Notes under the pieces: model-generated
Database searches by the model: none
What the model was told of the DNA's origin: nothing
The model's input: the letters and a program-made list of their open reading frames with translations, nothing else
DNA from: Sphingomonadales bacterium
GTDB lineage: Bacteria; Pseudomonadota; Alphaproteobacteria; Sphingomonadales; Sphingomonadaceae
Direction: 5' to 3'
NCBI GenBank assembly: GCA_016720115.1
Contig: JADJXT010000001.1
Coordinates: 620,001-684,000, forward strand
Length of the DNA: 64,000 bases
Translations under genes and position numbers: made by a program
Shown: positions 33,047 through 41,048 of the stretch, in pieces
Layout: each line of letters begins with the position of its first letter
Position numbering within the stretch: the stretch's first letter is position 1

Positions 33047-34114
33047 ATGAAAATCCATGCTCCCAGCGGAACGAAGCGCAGCGCGCGTCTTGCCCTTGCT
33101 ACATCTGTGCTGACGGTCGGCCTGTGCCCGGCTTCGGCCTGGGCGCTGATCGTGCCGCCGCCGACAACCGAACCAAGCTGTCCGGTCGGTTATGATACGG
33201 CAATGGCGACGTCGGCTTTGGCGCCCACCAAATCAGAGGCGATATTGGGGGGAGCGCGCAGCAAGCTTGATGAGCTTCGTGCGCAGCAAGCTGCCGCGGC
33301 GGCACCGGTACCGGTTCAGCAGGTTGCGATGCTGGCACCGGCCGCAGGGCCGACTACCGTAGCGGCAGCACCTTGTGCAGCGATGGCTTACACCCGCTTG
33401 CCGACTTTCGAGCCTCAGCCTGATCTCGATCCGCGCTCGCGCGCTACCCAATGGGTGTCGCGCCTTGCCGCTGTCTCGATCGCACGCCGTCCGCAAATGC
33501 AGCCCGGACTGATGCTGCCCAAGGTTGATGTCAGCAAACCCAATGTATTTGGCAGCGTCGCCCTCTCGGTCGGACGCACCCCGCTCGACAGCAAATGGCA
33601 ACGCGCACAGGCCTCTGCGCTGTCGGGTCGTGCAGGCCCCTGGCGCGAGATTGTGGGCGAAGCCCGCAGTCTCGATCAAGGCGCCAAGATTGAACGGATC
33701 AACAGCTGGGTCAACCGCCGGGTCAACTTCATCGACGATTCGGTACGCTTCAAGGTTGCCGATCGCTGGGCAACCGCTACCGAAACACTGCGTGCCGGGC
33801 AGGGCGATTGTGAGGATTATGCGATCGCCAAGATGAAGCTGCTCGAAGCGGCTGGCGTGGCGCGAAATGACATGTTTCTCGTCATCGCCAAGGATCTGGT
33901 TCGCCGCGCCGACCATGCCTTGCTGGTCGTGCGGAATGGCGACCGCCTGATGGTGCTCGACAATAACACCGACCGCATTGTCGATGCCGCGACAATCCGC
34001 GATTACCGTCCGGTAATGAGCTATTCGGCAGGCAAGGCATGGCTGCATGGCTATGCAACCCAGCCCGAAGCGGTTCAGCCTGCACCGATACGTATCGCTG
34101 CGCTCAGCAGCTAA
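33047..34114 (+). CDS. lapG: LapG-like transglutaminase-type cysteine protease (BTLCP)
   Basis: 355 residues with a signal peptide (LATSVLTVGLCPASAWA), a proline/alanine-rich spacer to about 130, and a C-terminal BTLCP domain. The catalytic triad is visible: C255 in GQGDCEDYAIAK, H290 in RADHALLVV, D305 in MVLDNNTD. LapG proteases release LapA-type adhesins by cutting at a di-alanine near their N-terminus when the c-di-GMP sensor LapD lets go. The adhesin, exporter and adaptor genes face it on the other strand; HlyD ends 7 bp from its stop. The symbol is by analogy. Confidence 0.88.
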   Translation: MKIHAPSGTKRSARLALATSVLTVGLCPASAWALIVPPPTTEPSCPVGYDTAMATSALAPTKSEAILGGARSKLDELRAQQAAAAAPVPVQQVAMLAPAAGPTTVAAAPCAAMAYTRLPTFEPQPDLDPRSRATQWVSRLAAVSIARRPQMQPGLMLPKVDVSKPNVFGSVALSVGRTPLDSKWQRAQASALSGRAGPWREIVGEARSLDQGAKIERINSWVNRRVNFIDDSVRFKVADRWATATETLRAGQGDCEDYAIAKMKLLEAAGVARNDMFLVIAKDLVRRADHALLVVRNGDRLMVLDNNTDRIVDAATIRDYRPVMSYSAGKAWLHGYATQPEAVQPAPIRIAALSS

Positions 34115-34121
34115 ACCGGCT

Positions 34122-35405
34122 CTAACGTTCGCGTAGCGCTTCCGAGCGTGCCTTGATCAGCGGCTTCAGCAGATAGCTGAGGATACTCTTGCGGCCGGTG
34201 ATGATTTCGACGTCGCAAATCATCCCCGGGCTGATCGGCAAGCGCTTTCCTGCCGACAACAGATAGGATTTGTCGGTTTCCACGACCACCGTGAAATAGG
34301 CCTCTTTGGCGACCTCGTCATATATGCTGTCGGCCGAAACCTGAACGACGCGACCAGAAAGGCCTCCATAGATCGAAAAATCATAAGCGGTAACTTTGAC
34401 GTTGGCCCGGTCGCTAACCTTGATGAAGGCAATGTCACTTGGCGTTACGCGCGCTTCGACCAGCAGCTTGTCGCCCACCGGCACGACCTGCATGATCTTC
34501 TCACCGGCCTGCACGAAGCCGCCAATGGTGGTTACCTGTACATCATTGACCACGCCGTCGACCGGAGAGCGGATTTCTGCGCGGTTGACGCGGCCTGCGG
34601 CACCTTTCAGCGACTGTTCGTTGACCGCAATCTTGGTCGCAATCTGGCTGCGCTCGTCAAGTGCTTCCTGTTTGAACTGGAACCCGGCTTCGGATGCTTG
34701 CGCCTGCGCCTCGGCAATCGCCGCTTGCGCGCGCGATGTGGCTTGCTGGGCGGCGGCCAAGCGGCCCTGGATATCGGTGACTTCGCGTTGGGCAGACAGC
34801 AATTCGGTCTGCGGCACGATCGATTTGGCGGCGAGCGGAGCCAGCATGTTCACCTGATTCTGTGCGAGTTGCAGGCTCTGGCGCAGGCTGGAAACGGTTG
34901 CTTGCGCTTCGGCATAGTCGCGGCGGCGTTGCTCCACGGCGGCGCCCATGGCGGAGATGCGGCTGCGCAAAGCGGATGCGCGTACAGATGCCAATGCTGC
35001 TTCTTGACGGCATACTTCCGGAATGCTGCCATCCGGGTTGGGCGGGCAGTCCCCCCCCGCACCACCTTCGCGCGATAAACGCGCGGCACGTGCAGCGAGC
35101 GAACGGTTCTCGGCGGCAATCTGCCCCAATTGCGAGGAGGATTCGGTATCGTCGAGGCGTACCAGCAACTGGCCCTTGCGCACCCGCTGGCCCGAACGGA
35201 CGAGGATATCCTTGATCGAGGCAGGCTCGGCGGCCTGCACCAACTGCATCTTGCTCGACGGGATGACCCGTCCCTGGCCCCGCGTAACCTCGTCAATCTG
35301 GGCAAAGCTTGCCCAGATCAGGAACAGCAGGAAACCCGCGGTGGCGGCAACGATGATCTGGCGTGAGCCGCTCTGGCCTCTGTACCAGTCGAGTAAAGCT
35401 CTCAT
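34122..35405 (-). CDS. lapC: HlyD family type I secretion adaptor
   Basis: 427 residues: a short cytosolic end, one membrane segment (IIVAATAGFLLFLIWASF), lipoyl-like halves around a long coiled coil (about 90-280), and a beta-barrel C-terminus ending in YDFSIYGGLSGRVVQVSAD and LPISPGMICDVEIITG. It links the ABC exporter with TolC. The ATG overlaps the stop of the cell-wall hydrolase by 4 bp. It is the membrane fusion partner of the adhesin system; the symbol is by analogy with LapC. Confidence 0.92.
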   Translation of the reverse strand: MRALLDWYRGQSGSRQIIVAATAGFLLFLIWASFAQIDEVTRGQGRVIPSSKMQLVQAAEPASIKDILVRSGQRVRKGQLLVRLDDTESSSQLGQIAAENRSLAARAARLSREGGAGGDCPPNPDGSIPEVCRQEAALASVRASALRSRISAMGAAVEQRRRDYAEAQATVSSLRQSLQLAQNQVNMLAPLAAKSIVPQTELLSAQREVTDIQGRLAAAQQATSRAQAAIAEAQAQASEAGFQFKQEALDERSQIATKIAVNEQSLKGAAGRVNRAEIRSPVDGVVNDVQVTTIGGFVQAGEKIMQVVPVGDKLLVEARVTPSDIAFIKVSDRANVKVTAYDFSIYGGLSGRVVQVSADSIYDEVAKEAYFTVVVETDKSYLLSAGKRLPISPGMICDVEIITGRKSILSYLLKPLIKARSEALRER

Positions 35406-36502
35406 TGCCCACCCATAGCAGTTTTCACCGCGTCCGCACCACCGGTCGACTGGCGCTGGGTCACGGCGGACGATGCGCCGCGGGTTTCGCGCGGATCGGG
35501 TATGCTGAGCGTCCAGCCCTTGCTGATGTCCAGACGGCCGCCAACATCATTTTCGGCAGCGCGCATCGGCACCAGTTCGGGTGCGAGCTTTGAACGCGCC
35601 AACGCCTCGGTCTGCTGGTCAACCGTCAGTTGTTCGGTAATGAGGCCTTCTTCGCCAAGCGCTGCGAGATTGTTGAGCGCCGGGATCCCCTCGACGCCCG
35701 AATAGCTTGCCGTAAAGGCCCCGGGCATGCCCCATTTGCCGGGCCAGCGATAGAAGATGTGTGCGCCAAGCTGCGAAATCTTGGTCAGTTTGGGGGCCCA
35801 GTAAGGCGAGACATAATTGGCGTGATAATGCGTCGCCTGCCCGACCGAGCGTTCGACATAGCCGGTCAGCGACTCGCGTGCCACCGCCTCGGCAGCAGCC
35901 CAGGCCGCAGCGGACGGTTTGCGGTTGAGCGAGCCGTCACAGGTGAAACTGAACTGGCAAACACGCTGGTTCGAACCCTGATAGACGACGCCGCACACCG
36001 AATTGGGGAAAGCCGGATGACGCACCCGGTTGAGCACAACCTGTGCGACAGCGCGGCGACCCTGCAGCGGCTCATAAGCGGCTTCAAAATAGACAGCCTG
36101 CGTCATGCATTGCAGCGCCGTTAGCCCTGCACCCGAGAAATAGTTGCGGATCGCAAACGGCTTGGCCGCAAGGATCGGCGCATCGGAGAAGGGCAGCGCC
36201 TCATTCTTGGCAAGTGCATCCTCACCAATCAGTTCCGGCTTTTCCAACGCTTCCTCGGTAATCGAAAGCAGGGCCTGGCGCTCTTTCGCGCTCATTTGCG
36301 GCACTGCCGCGGCCTGCGCGGGTTCGCCGAGGCCGAGCATCGGCAGCAGCCGCGACAGATCCGTATCGCGCATCGTTACCGCCAGCAGGGCGAGTGCAGT
36401 CAATATCCCGAAGAATATCAGGACAGGCCGGTTTGACCTTTTGGCGCTTTCGGGCGCTGCGTGGTCCTTGGTCGCGTCTAACAGGGATGCGTGCATGGTC
36501 AT
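35402..36502 (-). CDS. SleB/CwlJ-type cell-wall hydrolase in the secretion operon
   Basis: 366 residues: an N-terminal membrane segment (PVLIFFGILTALALLAV), then a Hydrolase_2 domain (about 125-245) with ALQCMTQAVYFEAAYEPLQG, VAQVVLNRVRHPAFPNSVCG and VCQFSFTCDG. The glutamate of YFEA is the expected catalytic acid. The family cleaves peptidoglycan. It sits between the ABC and HlyD genes with 4-bp overlaps on both sides, so it is made with the exporter. It may open the wall for the trans-periplasmic channel or for adhesin anchoring. Confidence 0.9.
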   Translation of the reverse strand: MTMHASLLDATKDHAAPESAKRSNRPVLIFFGILTALALLAVTMRDTDLSRLLPMLGLGEPAQAAAVPQMSAKERQALLSITEEALEKPELIGEDALAKNEALPFSDAPILAAKPFAIRNYFSGAGLTALQCMTQAVYFEAAYEPLQGRRAVAQVVLNRVRHPAFPNSVCGVVYQGSNQRVCQFSFTCDGSLNRKPSAAAWAAAEAVARESLTGYVERSVGQATHYHANYVSPYWAPKLTKISQLGAHIFYRWPGKWGMPGAFTASYSGVEGIPALNNLAALGEEGLITEQLTVDQQTEALARSKLAPELVPMRAAENDVGGRLDISKGWTLSIPDPRETRGASSAVTQRQSTGGADAVKTAMGGQ

Positions 36503-38652
36503 TCTCCCGCCAAGCCAGCCTTGGCAAGTATCTGATCCCGCGGCCCGTCGGCGATGATGCGACCCTTGTCGATCACGATTAGGCGATCGACAATCGCGAG
36601 CATGGCGTTGCGGTGGGTGGAAACGATGAGCGTCTGGTCCGGCGTTATGGCCTTGTTGAGACGGTCAATGAAATGGCGTTCGGTTTGCGTGTCCATCGCG
36701 CCGGTCGGCTCGTCGAGGAACAGCAATCTGGACGGCTCGACCAGCGCGCGGGCCAGAACCATGAAGCTGCGCTGCCCGCCGGAAAGACGCGAGCCGCGCT
36801 CGCCAATATGCAGGTCGAAACCGGCTGCATCGCGACCGATGAAGCCATCGGCGCCGGATGCTGCAACGGCCGCGAGCAGACGTTCCTCATCCAGATTGCG
36901 TGCACCGAGCAAAAGGTTTTCGCGCACGGTGCCGCTGAACAATTCGGCGTCCTGCCCGACAAAACGCAGGGCCGCCCTCAGTTCGTGGGGATGGTGCTGC
37001 CGGCTATCCAGCCCGTCGATGCGATAGCTGCCCTCGGTGGGTTCATAGAGTCCGCAGATCAGGCGACCGAGCGTCGATTTGCCGGACGCGACGCGACCGA
37101 TCAGGCCAATGCGTTCGCCGGGTTTGATCTTCAGGTTGATATCCGAAAGCGATTCCTTGCCCGCTTCGGGATAGCTGAAGCCGACATGGTCGAGTTCCAC
37201 TTGCCCTTGCGAGATGACCGGGACTACCGAACGGCTGCCTTTCTCGCGCTCGTCACCCTGTTCCATCAGCGTTTGCAGGCTGGCGAGGGTGACAAAGGCC
37301 TGGCGGCCGCGTGTCATAAGGAAAGCGAGCTGGCCGACGGGTGCCAGCGATTTGCCCGCCAGCATCACGATGGCGATAATACCACCCATCGAGATGGCGC
37401 CTGCACTGAACAGGTAGAAACCGCCAATGACCAGCGCGATATTGGTCGCCTGCTGGCAGAAAGCGGCGAGGTTGACGGCTGTTGCGGTCAGGTTGCGCAG
37501 TTTTTCCTGCGTTTGCGCGCTCGCAGCCGAATAGCGTTGCCAGCGGCCCAGCATCCGGCCTTCGGCGCGGCAGGCCTTCAATGTTTCGATGCCGCCGATT
37601 GATTCGATCAGCGCCGATTGCTGCAGGCTTGAATCGGCCTGTGCGTCGAGCGCAGCCTGCCCCATCGATTTTTGCAGCAGGAAACCAGCCGTTGCCATGA
37701 CAATGATGGCGACGACAGGGATCAGCGCGAGCCATCCGGCAAGTATCGCGATCAGCGCAACGAACAGGAACAGGAATATGATGTCGACGATCAGGACAAC
37801 CGTGGTCGATGCGAAGAAATCGCGGACCATTTCATAGTCGGTGACACGGCGCGCCAGGGCGCCGGTGCTGCCCTTGCGTTCGGACATTGGCAGGTTGAGA
37901 ACTTTTTCGAACAAGCGTTGCGACAGCCGCGCATCAAGCGCGCGGCCCAGCTCGTCGACCAGCCGGGTGCGTGCCAGTCGCAGACCGAACTCGACCGCGA
38001 TTGCAATCACCACGCCAAAAGCCAGCACCCAAAGGCTGGTTACCGATTTGTTGGGGATGATGCGGTCATACACATTCATCGTGAACAGCGGCAGGGCAAA
38101 GGCGAGCAGGTTGATCACCAGCGCGGCCAGCATCACATAGAGGAAGGATTTGCGGACCTTCCAGACTTCGTGCCAGAACCAATGGTTGCGGCGGACCTTT
38201 TCCCAGGGGCGCTCGCCCTCGCGGTCGCGGCTGGGATCGGGATCGACGATGACAGCCTGTCCGCCATAGACAGCCTCAAGCGCTTCGTAATCAACCCAGA
38301 CACGATTGGAGCTTCCGGGCATCTGGATTTCATAAGCCTTGCCATTGACGGCATGCAGGACAAGCGAACGGCCCGGGCCAACCGAAAGGATGGCGGGCAG
38401 ATCACGCTCTTGCCAACCGCGCAGGCGGCGGTTTGTGGCTTCGCCGCGCAAGCCGATCTGGTCCAGTGCGGTTTCAGCTTGATGGAAGGGCAGAAGTCCA
38501 GCCTCATCCAACGCAAGGCCGGAACGGATAGATGCAGGCGATGACGGACGCTCGTTCTGCGCCGCCAGCACGCTGATGCATGCAAGCAACTCGTCACCTT
38601 GCGGCGGAGTATTATGCCACTCTTCCAGCGTCAAATGCCAACTCCTGTACAT
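36499..38652 (-). CDS. lapB: Type I secretion ABC transporter (LapB-like)
   Basis: 717 residues. The N-terminal 130 residues resemble a C39-like domain without the catalytic cysteine, used to bind RTX adhesin substrates. Five to six membrane segments follow from about 165 (FLYVMLAALVINLLAFALPLF). The ATPase has GRVASGKST (Walker A), LSGGQRS (signature) and RLLFLDEPT (Walker B) with a downstream STHR switch. It exports the adhesin in one step. Its stop overlaps the hydrolase start. The symbol is by analogy. Confidence 0.94.
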   Translation of the reverse strand: MYRSWHLTLEEWHNTPPQGDELLACISVLAAQNERPSSPASIRSGLALDEAGLLPFHQAETALDQIGLRGEATNRRLRGWQERDLPAILSVGPGRSLVLHAVNGKAYEIQMPGSSNRVWVDYEALEAVYGGQAVIVDPDPSRDREGERPWEKVRRNHWFWHEVWKVRKSFLYVMLAALVINLLAFALPLFTMNVYDRIIPNKSVTSLWVLAFGVVIAIAVEFGLRLARTRLVDELGRALDARLSQRLFEKVLNLPMSERKGSTGALARRVTDYEMVRDFFASTTVVLIVDIIFLFLFVALIAILAGWLALIPVVAIIVMATAGFLLQKSMGQAALDAQADSSLQQSALIESIGGIETLKACRAEGRMLGRWQRYSAASAQTQEKLRNLTATAVNLAAFCQQATNIALVIGGFYLFSAGAISMGGIIAIVMLAGKSLAPVGQLAFLMTRGRQAFVTLASLQTLMEQGDEREKGSRSVVPVISQGQVELDHVGFSYPEAGKESLSDINLKIKPGERIGLIGRVASGKSTLGRLICGLYEPTEGSYRIDGLDSRQHHPHELRAALRFVGQDAELFSGTVRENLLLGARNLDEERLLAAVAASGADGFIGRDAAGFDLHIGERGSRLSGGQRSFMVLARALVEPSRLLFLDEPTGAMDTQTERHFIDRLNKAITPDQTLIVSTHRNAMLAIVDRLIVIDKGRIIADGPRDQILAKAGLAGE

Positions 38653-38860
38653 TTTGCATCAGCGAGTCCGGGCCAATGCCCTTCGTGGCAGGTTCCACTA
38701 AACCCACTATTGAGGAGTCGAAACCGGATTAACCAACTTTGCGCCATTTTTCACTGCATAATACTGAAATAAAACAACTATTTTGAGACGCAAATCGAAC
38801 CGTTAACCTTGTTGCCGGATCGCGGAGCGCTTGTTTTGCCCTCCGCGATCCATCATGACG
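38653..38860. promoter_or_regulatory. Promoter region of the ABC-hydrolase-HlyD operon
   Basis: An AT-richer 208-bp gap between the ABC start and the TolC stop. It holds TTAACC-containing sites (GGATTAACC and CCGTTAACC on the plus strand) and two GANTC sites at 38664-38668 and 38715-38719. The region separates the secretion ATPase operon from the adhesin-OmpA-TolC operon; no terminator hairpin was recognised. Confidence 0.45.
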
Positions 38861-40264
38861 TCAGTCCGAATAGCGCCTGCGATCAGTTTCTGCCGGCGGA
38901 GTCGGGCCGACATGGAACCGCTCGCGGGCATTGGCTTCGGCATCGGGACGGGCCCCGACACCCAAAGCCTGCATCAGTTCATTGGCTGCTGCCAAAATCT
39001 TATACTCCGCAAAAGTTTCGGCGAAGCGCGCAGTTTCGGCACGCACCTGCACATTATAGCGGGTGTTTTGCGCGTCGAGCACGTCAAGCAGCGAGCGGCG
39101 ACCGACATTGAACTGCTCCCGGTAGGAAAGCAGCAGGTCGTCCGAAACCTTGCTCTGGCGGTCAAGTTCGCCGACCAGTTTGCCCTGGCTGGTCCAGGCG
39201 TTCCACGAAACGCGGACATCCTCTTCAGATTCCCGGGTCAACTGATGCAGGCGGAAGCGAACTTCGCTTGCCCGGCGAACCATTTCCTGCACCTTTGCGC
39301 GGTTTATGCCACCGTCAAAGATCAGCCAGCGTGCGACCACCCGGGCTTGCAAGTCATTCGTTTCTCCCCGGAATCCGTCAATGTCGTCGCCGATGCGGGC
39401 ATTGCCCTCCAGCGAGATTGTCGGTCCAAGATCGGCTTTCGCCTTGCCGATTACCGCGTGCGCGGCATCAAGATCGGCCTGCGCCTCACGCACCTTCGGG
39501 CTCTGCAGGCGAACTTTCTCGATCGCTTCGGGTAGTGTTCCGGGCAGGTTGGCGCGCAGCGACGGAGGCAAGGTAGCCGTGCTGTCGATGTCGAGGCCGG
39601 TCAGCGTCCGGAATGCGATGCCGGTGTTGACCATATCCTGCTCTGCTTCGGTCAGGCGTGCCATGGCAGCCTGCAGGCGTTCTTCGGCCTGTTGCTGGTC
39701 GGCGATGCTGATCGATCCCTTGGTCACGCCTTCGCGCAGATCGCCCACCAGCCTGTTGTGGAAGGCAACATTGTCCTGCGACGCAGCCACAATGCGCTGC
39801 TGCAACAGATAGTCGAGATATTGGCGTGAAACCTGCAGCGCGATGAACTGCGAACGCTCGTCAACGCGATAGGCAGCACCATCGGTGCGCGATGCCTGAC
39901 GCTTCAGTTCGTTGGCACGGTTGCCGGAGTCGAAAATAATCTGTTCGGCACGGATGCCTGCTTCCATCGGATAGAGTTCGTCATTCTCAATCCCAAGCGC
40001 CCGGCGGGTCGGGTTTTCGAGGCGGCGGATACCAACCGAACCCTCAACCGTGACGCGAGGCAGGAATAGTCCCTGCGCCTGTTCGCGCTCAAACTCGATC
40101 GCTTCCTTGTTCATCGCGGCCTGGTTGATTTCGGGATGGCTTTCAACAGCCACCTCGACCGCGCTTTTCAGATCAACGCTCTGCGCATGTGCCGTACCCG
40201 AAAGGACGAACAGCAAGGCTGCGGGGGTCGCAAGCATCAGCTTGGCTTTTATGCTCTTCTTCAT
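38861..40264 (-). CDS. TolC family outer membrane channel
   Basis: 467 residues with a signal peptide (LATPAALLFVLSGTAHAQ) and two TolC halves of paired long helices (VAVESHPEINQAAMNKEAIE...; SPKVREAQADLDAAHAVIG...). Near the end FNVGRRSLLDVLDAQN is the classic LapE/TolC signature. It is the exit duct for the adhesin. GGGAG eight bases ahead decides the ATG at 40264. It lies 15 bp after the OmpA-like gene on the minus strand. Confidence 0.94.
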   Translation of the reverse strand: MKKSIKAKLMLATPAALLFVLSGTAHAQSVDLKSAVEVAVESHPEINQAAMNKEAIEFEREQAQGLFLPRVTVEGSVGIRRLENPTRRALGIENDELYPMEAGIRAEQIIFDSGNRANELKRQASRTDGAAYRVDERSQFIALQVSRQYLDYLLQQRIVAASQDNVAFHNRLVGDLREGVTKGSISIADQQQAEERLQAAMARLTEAEQDMVNTGIAFRTLTGLDIDSTATLPPSLRANLPGTLPEAIEKVRLQSPKVREAQADLDAAHAVIGKAKADLGPTISLEGNARIGDDIDGFRGETNDLQARVVARWLIFDGGINRAKVQEMVRRASEVRFRLHQLTRESEEDVRVSWNAWTSQGKLVGELDRQSKVSDDLLLSYREQFNVGRRSLLDVLDAQNTRYNVQVRAETARFAETFAEYKILAAANELMQALGVGARPDAEANARERFHVGPTPPAETDRRRYSD

Positions 40265-40278
40265 GATCACACTCCCAC

Positions 40279-41004
40279 TCAATTGCCGCGATCTTGCGCG
40301 AGGATTTCGACACGGCGGTTTGCCGGTTCGCGGGCGCCATCGGCGGTATCAACTTTTGGCTGGCCTTCGCCCTTGGCGACAACCGTCATGTCTCCGCGCG
40401 GAACGCCGAGGCGCTCAAGTGCGGAAGCGATGTTGTTGGCGCGGCGCTGCGACAGCGCGTTATTATAGGCATCGCTGCCCGATTTGTCGGCGTGGCCGGT
40501 AATGGTCAGCGGCCCCCAGCCGCATTGTGCGCGGTTCTGGGCGATCGCAGCCAATGTTGTTTCAGCTTCACCTGCGGGCAGGTCGACATTCCAGTCGAAG
40601 AAGACTTCGGTTGCGCGCGAAGCCGTGCAGGTCGCCTGCGGCGGTGGCGGCGGGACATAGGGCGGCGGGGCGACCGGTCGCGGCGCTGCAGTCATCCGGG
40701 CGTAGAAGGCATCGCATTTGTTGGTGCTTTCTTCGTCCTTGGTCGATGTCTTGGTGTAACCGATGGCGATGCCGCACCATACCTTGGTTTCGGATGCCCA
40801 CAGGAACTTGCTGTCATCCGCACGCACGACATTGCTGTCTTGCGTCATCGTAACAGCAGCATCGTAACGCGAAGTGAGTTCCGACCGCAGCTCGGAAACT
40901 CCGAGGTCGTTCAGCGGCGAACGCGGGCTGGCCTGGGCATGGGCCGTCCCGCCGGAAAACATGGTTAACGCGATACCTCCTGCGGCTAGAAGCTTATTTT
41001 TCAT
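40279..41004 (-). CDS. OmpA-family outer membrane or periplasmic protein
   Basis: 241 residues: a signal peptide (AAGGIALTMFSGGTAHAQ), a middle domain with CGIAIGYTK and NKCDAFYARM, a proline linker (APPPYVPPPPPQ), and a C-terminal OmpA domain (about 125-240) with TITGHADKSGSDAYN, LSQRRANNI and PANRRVEI, the peptidoglycan-binding pattern. The conserved middle differs from the usual beta-barrel. Its place between adhesin and TolC genes suggests it anchors the channel or the retained adhesin to the wall. Confidence 0.9.
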   Translation of the reverse strand: MKNKLLAAGGIALTMFSGGTAHAQASPRSPLNDLGVSELRSELTSRYDAAVTMTQDSNVVRADDSKFLWASETKVWCGIAIGYTKTSTKDEESTNKCDAFYARMTAAPRPVAPPPYVPPPPPQATCTASRATEVFFDWNVDLPAGEAETTLAAIAQNRAQCGWGPLTITGHADKSGSDAYNNALSQRRANNIASALERLGVPRGDMTVVAKGEGQPKVDTADGAREPANRRVEILAQDRGN

Positions 41005-41048
41005 GGTCTTGCTCCCTGTCTGGTCTCGGTAAAATCTGCGTCCGCAGC

